From a virus: a stretch of 42,196 nucleotides of DNA. The stretch lies in the IMG/VR virus record IMGVR_UViG_3300023082_000004, positions 1 through 42,196 of that record, one strand, 5' to 3'. Under the pieces are notes generated by a model that saw only the letters and a program-made list of their open reading frames with translations, did not search any database and was not told the DNA's origin. Shown here piece by piece: positions 26,665 to 32,532 of the stretch. Each line of letters opens with the position of its first letter. Position 1 is the stretch's first letter. The translations under genes were made by a program, and so were the position numbers.

Positions 26665-27020
26665 TGACTTTACTAGCGAACATTTTATGTATAATAGTAA
26701 TGATAGGCATCTGGCTTTATGCATTTTTGTTTTTGTGTAAAATGCCTTATTCAATAAGTTATTGCCTGAGGCGTTGGATTTTCCAGAAAGACGATAAATA
26801 CATTAAATGGCTTTGGAAAAATAAATACTATTTAAAATATACTTTTTTTATAATAATACTTTTGCCAATCATAGCTTTGATGTTAGGTAGTTTCATGCAC
26901 AATAAGATATTTGATAGGCCAGCTTTATTAATCCAATTGTCACCGTTCTTATGGCTTGCTATTGCTATGCTTGTGGATGATAGAATAGGAATGTTTGAAA
27001 GATGGTTTAGCAGAAATTAG
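26664..27020 (+). CDS. Membrane protein, 118 aa
   Basis: Three probable membrane segments: ILCIIVMIGIWLYAFLFL at the start, FFIIILLPIIALMLGSF in the middle and PFLWLAIAMLVD near the end, with a basic loop between the first two. An unusually good Shine-Dalgarno, GGGAGG, lies upstream. Its start overlaps the previous stop by one base. No family is recognised. Confidence 0.6.
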   Translation: MTLLANILCIIVMIGIWLYAFLFLCKMPYSISYCLRRWIFQKDDKYIKWLWKNKYYLKYTFFIIILLPIIALMLGSFMHNKIFDRPALLIQLSPFLWLAIAMLVDDRIGMFERWFSRN

Positions 27021-27063
27021 GATTGTATCAAAATCGTTACATACAACCTATTATATTTCTTCA

Positions 27064-27071
27064 TACATTTG
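27064..27071 (+). promoter_or_regulatory. Candidate -7 box before a 39-residue membrane peptide
   Basis: TACATTTG fits TAnnTTTG and is 20 bases before the ATG at 27092. No clear -33 element was seen. Confidence 0.3.
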
Positions 27072-27091
27072 ATTCAACAAACGAAAAGAAA

Positions 27092-27211
27092 ATGAAAACA
27101 TTAAATTATAATCAGAAAGTGGCAACTGCACTAATAGTATTTTTAGCATCTGTAATAGCGTTATTAGTTTACGCTCAGTCGCAAGGAACATTAAGCAATT
27201 TGTCACATTAA
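27092..27211 (+). CDS. Single-span membrane peptide, 39 aa
   Basis: The frame is open from 27023, but the ATG at 27092 (MKTLNYNQKVATALIVFLAS) lies well placed behind a promoter-like box. Residues about 11-28 span the membrane; the C-terminal tail is short and polar. Function unknown. Confidence 0.5.
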   Translation: MKTLNYNQKVATALIVFLASVIALLVYAQSQGTLSNLSH

Positions 27212-27260
27212 AAATATTTAAAACACGCAATTGAGGGATTGGCGTAAATTTGTAAGGTGA

Positions 27261-27291
27261 GCGATACTGTCGAGAGATAGAATCGCTTTTT
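27261..27291 (+). terminator. Stem-loop 1 with T-run
   Basis: GCGAT at 27261-27265 pairs with ATCGC at 27282-27286 and CTGTC with GATAG inside, loop GAGA, followed by TTTTT. It is the strongest terminator candidate for the membrane-protein operon. Confidence 0.6.
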
Positions 27292-27300
27292 AAAAGCTTT

Positions 27301-27336
27301 ATTATCTATTCTAGAGGATAGATAATTTATTTGTTT
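27301..27336 (+). terminator. Stem-loop 2 (long AT-rich hairpin)
   Basis: ATTATCTATTC (27301-27311) pairs with GGATAGATAAT (27316-27326), with one T-G pair and a TAGA loop, followed by TTATTTGTTT. It could also be a protein-binding operator or an RNA structure. Confidence 0.4.
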
Positions 27337-27340
27337 GGAT

Positions 27341-27373
27341 AAACCCGATTATGGATGTAGTCGGGTTTTCTGT
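27341..27373 (+). terminator. Stem-loop 3
   Basis: AAACCCGA (27341-27348) pairs with TCGGGTTT (27361-27368) across a 12-base loop, followed by TCTGTTT. It lies 41 bases before the -7 box of the PP-loop gene. Confidence 0.5.
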
Positions 27374-27413
27374 TTATATCGAATTTGTTACGTATTTAAT
27401 CTGCTTAAATAGT

Positions 27414-27421
27414 TATATTTG
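27414..27421 (+). promoter_or_regulatory. -7 box of the PP-loop gene
   Basis: TATATTTG lies 22 bases before the ATG at 27444. An upstream TTTG at 27384-27387 is 26 bases away, longer than usual. The box gives the PP-loop gene a transcript of its own. Confidence 0.45.
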
Positions 27422-27443
27422 AATTCATTTAAAACTCGACAAA

Positions 27444-28511
27444 ATGAAAGTTTCTCCACAAGAATTACAACTACGTTTAGCGTGGTCTTTAGACATGAAA
27501 ATTGAATGGTTTTGCAAAATCTATTCTCAATTCATGATTCACACTAAAGGGAATTGTTATCAATCTTTTTCGGGAGGTAAAGATAGCCAGATAGGTTCTG
27601 ACATAATAGATAAAATACATGATGGAACTTTCAAGCACCTGACACCGAGATGGGACAAGGTTGTTTCTTACCCAAAACCCCCAAGGTTATTTTCGAATAC
27701 AGGATTAGAATTTCCAGAAATTGTTGATCATGTAAATAATTTCGATGACGTAGTTAAAATAAAACCAAAAATGGGGTTCACTCGCGTAATATCTGAGATA
27801 GGAGTCGCTGTTGGAAGTAAAAAAATAGCCATGATGGTTACAAGACTAAAAGGTTATATTTTAAATCCATCATCAAGCAATGAGGCAACTAAAAACCTCT
27901 ATTTAAACGGTATAAAAAAAGACGGCTCAAAGGCCCCATCTGGATCTAAACTTTCTGCAAAATGGGTTAAGCTATTAGACGCGCCTTTTAATGTTTCTGA
28001 CAAGTGTTGTGATATACTTAAAAAAGAGCCATTTAAAAGGTATGAAAAAGAAACGGGAAGGAAGCCAATAACTTTTACAACTACATCAGAGGGAGATAGC
28101 CGAGCGACTTCATATCAAAAAACAGGATGCAACTCATTCGAAGAAGGTAAAGAAAAAAGCAGACCATATTCAATATTTAAAGATATCGATACGTGGGAAT
28201 ATGCGTATAGATGGAAAATAAAGTTTGCGTCTGTTTACTATGACCGTGTCGTTGAGGTAGTTCAATTAGATGGGACTGTAAAAACTGAAAGTCTAAAAGC
28301 GGAAACAAGAACTGGATGTACATTTTGTATGTTTGGCCTTCATCTTGAAAGCAAAACAGATAATAATAGAATTCAAAGATTAGCCATAAGCCACCCTAAG
28401 TTTCATGACATTATAATAAATAAATGCGGTCTTGGCGATATACTAAAATGGCTTGAAATAAGCTATACCCCTATTAGTGAGTGCGGAAAACAGAAAAGTC
28501 TTTTTGACTAG
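27444..28511 (+). CDS. PAPS-reductase-like PP-loop protein
   Basis: The 355-residue protein carries the ATP-pyrophosphatase loop SGGKDS (residues 43-48), the following FSNTGLEFPE strand, DKCCD (C188, C189) and GCTFCMFG (C292, C295), four cysteines that probably hold a zinc or iron-sulfur site. This matches phage proteins of the phosphoadenosine-phosphosulfate reductase family, relatives of DndC and other enzymes that activate a substrate by adenylation. The real substrate in phages is not settled; DNA or nucleotide modification is possible. The gene stands alone, with stem-loops before and a terminator after. Confidence 0.8.
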   Translation: MKVSPQELQLRLAWSLDMKIEWFCKIYSQFMIHTKGNCYQSFSGGKDSQIGSDIIDKIHDGTFKHLTPRWDKVVSYPKPPRLFSNTGLEFPEIVDHVNNFDDVVKIKPKMGFTRVISEIGVAVGSKKIAMMVTRLKGYILNPSSSNEATKNLYLNGIKKDGSKAPSGSKLSAKWVKLLDAPFNVSDKCCDILKKEPFKRYEKETGRKPITFTTTSEGDSRATSYQKTGCNSFEEGKEKSRPYSIFKDIDTWEYAYRWKIKFASVYYDRVVEVVQLDGTVKTESLKAETRTGCTFCMFGLHLESKTDNNRIQRLAISHPKFHDIIINKCGLGDILKWLEISYTPISECGKQKSLFD

Positions 28512-28534
28512 GTTAGTCGAGTTTCTTAGTCTTT

Positions 28535-28575
28535 AAAGCGCGGTCATTGATTTGATTTGCGCTTTTTTGCTTTTA
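28535..28575 (+). terminator. Terminator after the PP-loop gene
   Basis: AAAGCGC (28535-28541) pairs with GCGCTTT (28559-28565) across a 17-base loop, followed by TTTGCTTTT. It overlaps the promoter elements of the endolysin gene. Confidence 0.6.
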
Positions 28576-28586
28576 CGATAGTTTTG
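28556..28586 (+). promoter_or_regulatory. Promoter of the lysis genes
   Basis: TTTG at 28556-28559, a 19-base spacer and TAGTTTTG at 28579-28586 match the Bacteroides consensus well. The ATG of the endolysin lies 14 bases downstream. Confidence 0.55.
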
Positions 28587-28600
28587 TTTAACTTTATTAA

Positions 28601-29062
28601 ATGAACATTTCGACAAACGGCATTAACTTCATTAAGAATGAAGAAAAGTTTATGAGCAAACCGTATTTAGATTCGGTTGGAGTTGCTACCATTGGATATG
28701 GATCAACTGTTTACGAAAACGGTGTAGCTGTTAAAATGACAGATAAACCAATTGCCGAAGCAAGAGCAACCGAGCTGCTTAATCATAAACTACAATCTCG
28801 TTACGTTCCTGCCGTTAAATCTGGATTAAAAGTAAATGTTACGCAAAATCAATTTGATGCGCTTACATCGTTCATTTACAATGTAGGTCCAGGCGGAACT
28901 TCATCAACTTTATTCAAAAAAATAAATGCTGGCATAAAAGACAAGGCAACGATTGAGTATTGGTTTGGTGTTTGGAACAAGGGAACTATTAAAGGTAAAA
29001 AGGTTGAATTAAAAGGCTTAACTTTGCGTAGGGCGAGAGAGGCTAAATTATTCTTATCATAA
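28601..29062 (+). CDS. Endolysin, T4-type lysozyme (GH24)
   Basis: A 153-residue muramidase that cuts peptidoglycan at lysis. The GH24 pattern E-x8-D-x5-T is present as E15, D24 and T30, followed by IGYGS, NQFDALTSFIYNVG and the C-terminal GLTLRRAREAKLF. Length is normal for phage lysozymes. No signal peptide is seen, so a holin should be needed. It has its own promoter and is followed by a coupled small gene and a holin-like gene. Confidence 0.9.
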   Translation: MNISTNGINFIKNEEKFMSKPYLDSVGVATIGYGSTVYENGVAVKMTDKPIAEARATELLNHKLQSRYVPAVKSGLKVNVTQNQFDALTSFIYNVGPGGTSSTLFKKINAGIKDKATIEYWFGVWNKGTIKGKKVELKGLTLRRAREAKLFLS

Positions 29063-29196
29063 TGGAATTGTCAAAAGAATTATTTATTGATTCTAAAGGC
29101 CAAATAGATTTGGTTAACAAAAAAACTAAAATGGGTAAATGGTTAGATCAAAATGGCTTCATATTTGATTTTAAAAAACGATATAATGGCAAATAA
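29062..29196 (+). CDS. Small hypothetical protein in lysis module, 44 aa
   Basis: The ATG overlaps the endolysin stop (TAATG) and the 3' end overlaps the holin-like gene by 11 bases. The product MELSKELFIDSKGQIDLVNK... is polar. Tight coupling on both sides supports it. Function unknown. Confidence 0.55.
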   Translation: MELSKELFIDSKGQIDLVNKKTKMGKWLDQNGFIFDFKKRYNGK

Positions 29197-29476
29197 AATA
29201 GTAGTAAACAAAAATCTTTCATGGAATTGGCAAGATTTATTAAAGGGCGGTGTATTAGCTGCGATATCTCCAGTATTTACAATTATACTTCAATCTTTAC
29301 AGGCTGAGGAATTAACAGTTAACTGGAAAAGCATTTTAAACGTTGCTATTATTGCTTTCGTTTCTTATATGCTGAAGAACCTTAACCTAATCGGAAGTCC
29401 ATCTGTAACGACTTATTACGATACAAATAGCAAGGTTGAAAAAGTCGCTAAAACAATTGAGCCTACAAAGAAATGA
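29186..29476 (+). CDS. Putative holin, 96 aa
   Basis: The start is placed at the ATG 29186 (MANKIVVNKNLSWNWQDLLK) instead of the upstream ATG 29153. Two probable membrane segments (GVLAAISPVFTIILQSL and ILNVAIIAFVSYMLKNL) are followed by a charged C-terminal tail. Size, topology and position right behind the endolysin fit a holin that permeabilises the inner membrane; the layout resembles proteins annotated as holins in Bacteroidota phages. Confidence 0.6.
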   Translation: MANKIVVNKNLSWNWQDLLKGGVLAAISPVFTIILQSLQAEELTVNWKSILNVAIIAFVSYMLKNLNLIGSPSVTTYYDTNSKVEKVAKTIEPTKK

Positions 29477-29556
29477 AACGCTTAAATATACAAGGTATCT
29501 TAATTGTTGCAGTATTCTTGTTTACTGTAGTTTCTTTATGCCTTATATTTGCTTAA
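29473..29556 (+). CDS. Membrane peptide, 27 aa
   Basis: ATG at 29473 overlaps the holin stop (ATGA). The product is a basic start (MKRLNIQ) plus one hydrophobic helix up to LCLIFA. Its stop overlaps the next ATG. It could be a lysis regulator; the small size makes the call tentative. Confidence 0.45.
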   Translation: MKRLNIQGILIVAVFLFTVVSLCLIFA

Positions 29557-29636
29557 TGGATGCTAAAAAATTCATAGGACTTTGCTTTGTTGCGATACTC
29601 CTATTTTATACAATGTTAATTTTATTTAATAGATAA
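29556..29636 (+). CDS. Membrane peptide, 26 aa
   Basis: ATG at 29556 overlaps the preceding stop (TAATG). The product MDAKKFIGLCFVAILLFYTM... is a single hydrophobic segment ending LFNR. Like its neighbour, it could modulate the holin. The frame extends upstream to 29436, but that start would cover most of the neighbouring gene. Confidence 0.45.
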   Translation: MDAKKFIGLCFVAILLFYTMLILFNR

Positions 29637-29641
29637 TCAGA

Positions 29642-29824
29642 ATGCGCAGACGTAAAATTGATTTACTTACAGATGATTTAAAGGATTCTTTAAAATCAGA
29701 GGCTAAAGGATTTTTTGGAACAATAATTAAATTGTTCTTATCCAAAATTGTTGAGATAATTATTCAGGCTTTGTTAAAAAAGCAATGGGTAGATGTTACG
29801 GATGATTGGGATATAAACGCATAA
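29642..29824 (+). CDS. Small amphipathic protein, 60 aa
   Basis: Begins MRRRKIDLLTDDLKDSLK, has an amphipathic to hydrophobic centre (FFGTIIKLFLSKIVEIIIQALL) and an acidic end. It may associate with the membrane. It is the last gene of the lysis operon before the bidirectional terminator. Confidence 0.55.
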   Translation: MRRRKIDLLTDDLKDSLKSEAKGFFGTIIKLFLSKIVEIIIQALLKKQWVDVTDDWDINA

Positions 29825-29850
29825 ATAGGCTCGGAACTTATTTTAAGCAA

Positions 29851-29881
29851 AAAACGCCAAGCGATTGCCTGGCGTTTTTTT
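29851..29881. terminator. Bidirectional terminator between convergent operons
   Basis: AAAACGCCA (29851-29859) pairs with TGGCGTTTT (29870-29878), with T-runs on both strands. It serves the lysis operon from the left and the leftward operon from the right. Confidence 0.8.
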
Positions 29882-30104
29882 ATTTACCTTCTTTTAAAAG
29901 CCTTGCGCATTTCTTTTTGGCTGACTTGGAATTTAAAGCAACAACCGTTATTCCATAAAATGTATATTTTTGACAACCTTTAGGCATTGGCGGTTCTTTC
30001 GGAATCCAATCTTTTGGGTCATAAAATCGACCTTGATTTGAATTTTGAGAAAAGATAAGCCCGCTCATTGCTATCATGCTCAAGATAGTAGCTTTGTTTT
30101 TCAC
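29880..30104 (-). CDS. Small exported protein, 74 aa
   Basis: MKNKATILSMIAMSGLIFSQ is a likely signal peptide, followed by a proline-rich part (WIPKEPPMPKGCQKY) and a basic C-terminus with two cysteines in the mature chain. Last gene of the leftward operon. It might act in the periplasm or at the host surface; no family is recognised. Confidence 0.6.
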   Translation of the reverse strand: MKNKATILSMIAMSGLIFSQNSNQGRFYDPKDWIPKEPPMPKGCQKYTFYGITVVALNSKSAKKKCARLLKEGK

Positions 30105-30107
30105 CCC

Positions 30108-30344
30108 TTACCCCTCCAAGTCTTTAACGCCAAACATTTCCTCGTGACTGATTACCAAATCATCGCCATTAGCTTTCATTTCAGAGATTGCCTCGTCGAT
30201 GAAGTTCGGATCGTTAGTTTTTAACTTAGCCTTAATGGCCGCTATAAATGACCAGTGTTTTACACCCCATTTTTTAGCCATGCTTTGTAATTCGTGCTGT
30301 TCATAACTCGTCATGAAGCTATCTTTTTTGCCTTGTTTTGCCAT
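30108..30344 (-). CDS. Hypothetical protein, 78 aa
   Basis: Helical protein with YEQHELQSMAKKWGVKHWSF and an acidic C-terminus. The segment KKWGVKHWSFIAAI faintly recalls small helix-turn-helix-like proteins such as DUF3606, but I do not assign it. It lies 3 bases before the exported protein gene in the leftward operon. Confidence 0.6.
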   Translation of the reverse strand: MAKQGKKDSFMTSYEQHELQSMAKKWGVKHWSFIAAIKAKLKTNDPNFIDEAISEMKANGDDLVISHEEMFGVKDLEG

Positions 30345-30356
30345 TTTGTTTATATT

Positions 30357-30623
30357 TTATAATTCTTTAAGTTTTTGATGAATATTCTTTATTGTGCTGC
30401 AATAATCTCCTTCATAGTTTACCAAATCTTCATTATAATATCCAGTTAAAGAAAATCCAGTATTCAAATTTCTAATATCAATAACTTTAGAGTTGTTGTT
30501 CAAAGAAAAATCTAGTCATTTTTTAATACACAATATCAAAATTTTAGGTATTAATTCAATAGCGTCTTTGACTTCTTTTTCTTTTACTATTTTCTCTGCT
30601 TTTAAATATGTTTCTAAATTCAT
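30357..30623 (-). pseudogene. Interrupted small gene with an in-frame TGA
   Basis: The leftward ATG at 30623-30621 opens a 35-codon frame (MNLETYLKAEKIVKEKEVKD...) that meets TGA at 30518-30516. The same frame then continues for 52 sense codons (LDFSLNNNSKVIDI..., GYYNEDLVNYEGDYCSTIKN) up to TAA at 30359-30357. The 89-codon frame has the length and composition of a normal gene of this operon, so it probably carries a nonsense mutation, or the base is an assembly error. Confidence 0.55.
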
Positions 30624-30625
30624 AA

Positions 30626-30718
30626 TTACTTGTTTTTAACTGGAAAAATCCATTTACCGTAATGCCTGTAATTAGGCCTGTAAAATAGATCGATGATGAA
30701 TAAAATTAAGTTGTTCAT
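30626..30718 (-). CDS. Very small protein, 30 aa
   Basis: Leftward frame MNNLILFIIDLFYRPNYRHY..., a short hydrophobic start then a basic aromatic tail. It fills the space between two other small leftward genes with gaps of 2 and 9 bases. Tentative. Confidence 0.4.
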   Translation of the reverse strand: MNNLILFIIDLFYRPNYRHYGKWIFPVKNK

Positions 30719-30727
30719 GTTGTTTAA

Positions 30728-30871
30728 TTATCTTGAATGGACCGCCGTAACCCATGCATTTTCTGTAATATATACAGTCGCTTTATTGTTAAGCCTCGAG
30801 CCTATAAATAACTCTCCTTCATTAGTACCAAATAGAAATTCATCGCCTACTTTAATGTGTTTTAATTCCAT
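30728..30871 (-). CDS. Small hypothetical protein, 47 aa
   Basis: Leftward frame MELKHIKVGDEFLFGTNEGE..., a small beta-type protein (strands around VGDEFLFG and ATVYITENAWV). It fits the leftward operon with 10-base gaps on both sides. No function is recognised. Confidence 0.5.
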   Translation of the reverse strand: MELKHIKVGDEFLFGTNEGELFIGSRLNNKATVYITENAWVTAVHSR

Positions 30872-30881
30872 GGTATTTATT

Positions 30882-30998
30882 TTAATTGGTTTTCAATTTA
30901 TCTCTTTCTGCTCTGATTATAATCAGTATTTTGTTTAATCGTTTGGTATTGCCTTTGCATTTCCAAAATAATATTTCGGCTCTTTGGAGTTTAGTCAT
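30882..30998 (-). CDS. Small basic hypothetical protein, 38 aa
   Basis: Leftward frame MTKLQRAEILFWKCKGNTKR..., strongly basic and helical. It starts 3 bases after the stop of the zinc-ribbon-like gene. No function is recognised. Confidence 0.45.
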   Translation of the reverse strand: MTKLQRAEILFWKCKGNTKRLNKILIIIRAERDKLKTN

Positions 30999-31001
30999 GG
31001 A

Positions 31002-31280
31002 TTAATCTTTTTTAATGCCGCAAAAAGGGCAAAATGAATGATATATGTTTACCGTTTCTTTTTTAGGTCGGCTTTGCGTGCCGTTAACTTTTTCAAACGA
31101 ACTCTCTATTTTAAATTCAGAGTAAGTTTTATAACCGCCATTTTCGCCCAAACTTAAAGCAACATTTTGCATTCCAGTTCCTTGAAATCCGTTAAGTTCT
31201 TCGTTAAAAGTTTTTTCTGGAAATCTTTCTTTTAAGTTTCCAATAATTTTTTGTTCTGTTTCTTTAATGCAATTACACAT
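31002..31280 (-). CDS. Conserved hypothetical protein with cysteine pairs, 92 aa
   Basis: Starts MCNCIKETEQKI and ends HSFCPFCGIKKD. The CxC at the N-terminus and CxxC at the C-terminus may form one zinc site. Proteins with this start and end are common in Bacteroidota phages and prophages but have no known role. The compact gaps place it in the leftward operon. Confidence 0.65.
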   Translation of the reverse strand: MCNCIKETEQKIIGNLKERFPEKTFNEELNGFQGTGMQNVALSLGENGGYKTYSEFKIESSFEKVNGTQSRPKKETVNIYHSFCPFCGIKKD

Positions 31281-31287
31281 AATGTTT

Positions 31288-31452
31288 TTAATTAATTTGC
31301 TTACCCCTGTTAAATCTTAATTCTCTTTTGCTAAAATACGTGCCTATATCGCTGCATGAGTAAAGCAATTCATGAAAGGCGTAATTAGCTTGCTCCTTAA
31401 CTTTTCGTTCGCCATTAAGGATGTTTTGGCGCTGATTAAATGTTTGTTTCAT
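31288..31452 (-). CDS. Small hypothetical protein, 54 aa
   Basis: Leftward ATG overlaps the stop of the XRE-type gene (ATGA), which supports coupled translation. The product MKQTFNQRQNILNGERKVKE... is basic and mostly helical. No family is recognised. Confidence 0.55.
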   Translation of the reverse strand: MKQTFNQRQNILNGERKVKEQANYAFHELLYSCSDIGTYFSKRELRFNRGKQIN

Positions 31453-31709
31453 TTTATTGATTTTAATAATTCAATTTGGTTTTCTAACTCTTTTAATTTA
31501 TTTGTTCTCCACTTGTTAAACATTACCCGAATTACAACTAAATACTTCCCAGGATTAGCAAGACCGTTTTCTATTTTAGAGTAATTGCCTTGATTAATAT
31601 TGTTTTGTTCGCAAAAATCAACAGCCTTAACGCCCATCATTTGCCGCTTGCTTTTAATTTCTTTAGCTATCTCAATAAATTCGGTAGCTTTAATTTTTGT
31701 CTCTTTCAT
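31449..31709 (-). CDS. XRE-type helix-turn-helix regulator, 86 aa
   Basis: Residues about 8-65 form a helix-turn-helix of the Cro/CI type: EIAKEIKSKRQMMGVKAVDF, then QNNINQGNYSKIENGLANPG, with the recognition helix around GNYSKIENG. There is no peptidase domain, so it is repressor- or Cro-like and not an SOS-cleaved CI. It is the first gene of the only leftward operon and faces the early rightward genes across a 133-base divergent region, so it probably controls the switch between the two. Confidence 0.75.
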   Translation of the reverse strand: MKETKIKATEFIEIAKEIKSKRQMMGVKAVDFCEQNNINQGNYSKIENGLANPGKYLVVIRVMFNKWRTNKLKELENQIELLKSIK

Positions 31710-31713
31710 AATT

Positions 31714-31721
31714 CAAATATA
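31714..31721 (-). promoter_or_regulatory. -7 box of the leftward operon
   Basis: On the minus strand TATATTTG lies 4 bases before the ATG of the XRE-type gene. A TTG 17 bases upstream (minus strand, 31741-31739) may serve as -33. The transcript would be close to leaderless. Confidence 0.5.
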
Positions 31722-31752
31722 CAACTTTATATCGAATGCAAGTATAATTTAT

Positions 31753-31770
31753 TGTAATATTTATTTTACA
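31753..31770. promoter_or_regulatory. Candidate operator, inverted repeat TGTAA-N8-TTACA
   Basis: In the divergent region between the XRE-type gene and the early genes, TGTAA (31753-31757) and TTACA (31766-31770) form a spaced palindrome of the type bound by dimeric phage repressors. A further TTTACAT lies at 31816-31822. Binding is inferred only. Confidence 0.35.
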
Positions 31771-31787
31771 TATATTTTCTATAAACA

Positions 31788-31820
31788 TTTGCATATATAG
31801 ATTATACTCCGTTACTTTAC
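31788..31820 (+). promoter_or_regulatory. Candidate early rightward promoter
   Basis: TTTG at 31788-31791, then a 21-base spacer and TACTTTAC at 31813-31820, which keeps TA and TT of the -7 consensus but not its last two bases. It is the only promoter-like pair seen before the early gene at 31843; a weak match would fit a regulated promoter. Confidence 0.35.
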
Positions 31821-31842
31821 ATCACATTTAAAACAAACAAAA

Positions 31843-31992
31843 ATGGCAACAATCGAATCACTTCAGCAAATCAAACCTAGAATAAGGAAATCGTTTCAAA
31901 AGGTTTTAGGTCAGTCAATCTGGCAATCAGTGTTTGTATCGAGAACAGACAGAATGAAAGGCAGAAAAATTAAATCTAAAAGATTAAGATAA
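31843..31992 (+). CDS. Small basic early protein, 49 aa
   Basis: First rightward gene after the regulatory region. MATIESLQQIKPRIRKSFQK... is strongly basic, ending RKIKSKRLR, as expected for a nucleic-acid-binding peptide. The next ATG follows 1 base after its stop. No family is recognised. Confidence 0.55.
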   Translation: MATIESLQQIKPRIRKSFQKVLGQSIWQSVFVSRTDRMKGRKIKSKRLR

Positions 31993-31993
31993 T

Positions 31994-32269
31994 ATGAAAG
32001 ACGTATTTACATTTACTAGAGAAGATTGGTTTAACATCGGTAAAACAATCAGTAATGAATTTATAGAAGCTGAAAAAACATTTTCTTATCATAGATATGC
32101 TGGTTACAACTTTTTAGATACAAATCTTTGCGATGAAACCCCTTTGATTAGGGTTTATAATGATTTCTATAAAATATCTAAAATACAAGTTTGCGGAGAT
32201 TACACCGATGGATGGCAAGACATTCAGCCTAATACAATGGAGAGAATTGTTCAATACTTAAACCAATAA
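31994..32269 (+). CDS. Hypothetical early protein, 91 aa
   Basis: Acidic, aromatic-rich soluble protein (MKDVFTFTREDWFNIGKTIS...). Second gene of the early operon. Nothing identifies its function. Confidence 0.65.
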   Translation: MKDVFTFTREDWFNIGKTISNEFIEAEKTFSYHRYAGYNFLDTNLCDETPLIRVYNDFYKISKIQVCGDYTDGWQDIQPNTMERIVQYLNQ

Positions 32270-32273
32270 AAAC

Positions 32274-32531
32274 ATGATTATAAATTTTAACAACACAGTT
32301 GAAAACGGCTATGGAGAAATAGAGTTTTTAACGGTAAGAGGTATTAGTGTTAGAAAATATCCAGTATCTAAACTAGATAAATTTGTTTCTAATAAATATA
32401 ATATAAACGAAGAGGATTTAACTGATTACATAGACGAAAATTGGCTTTCTGTAACTCAGGATTTCTACAACGCAATGAACCAAACGGAACATATTGCAAA
32501 TACCAAACCACAACAAAATCGGGGGATATAA
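32274..32531 (+). CDS. Hypothetical early protein, 85 aa
   Basis: Acidic protein MIINFNNTVENGYGEIEFLT..., with a polar glutamine/asparagine-rich tail. It lies 4 bases after the previous gene and 1 base before the next. No family is recognised. Confidence 0.6.
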   Translation: MIINFNNTVENGYGEIEFLTVRGISVRKYPVSKLDKFVSNKYNINEEDLTDYIDENWLSVTQDFYNAMNQTEHIANTKPQQNRGI

Positions 32532-32532
32532 A

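Larger units (their letters stand above)
27245..27373 (+). ncRNA. Candidate structured RNA of three consecutive stem-loops
   Basis: The gap 27212-27443 has no gene. TAAATTTG at 27245-27252 could be a -7 box, giving an RNA from about 27258. It would contain a 10-bp stem with one A-A mismatch (27261-27286), an 11-bp stem with a TAGA loop (27301-27326) and an 8-bp stem (27341-27368), each followed by T-rich sequence. This may be a small RNA or just stacked terminators. No known family is recognised. Confidence 0.35.

Noticed and set aside
30516-30518. TGA recoding (alternative genetic code)
   Set aside because: Several other genes end at TGA at positions where the reading continues into the next gene or an immediate stop, so the standard code fits the genome.
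30693-30938. Rightward 81-residue open frame
   Set aside because: It lies opposite three small leftward genes of a coherent leftward operon, and its product has no recognisable features.
31372-31800. Two rightward frames opposite the XRE-type gene
   Set aside because: They are antisense to the 54-residue and XRE-type genes, whose helix-turn-helix motif and ATGA coupling make the leftward reading clearly better.
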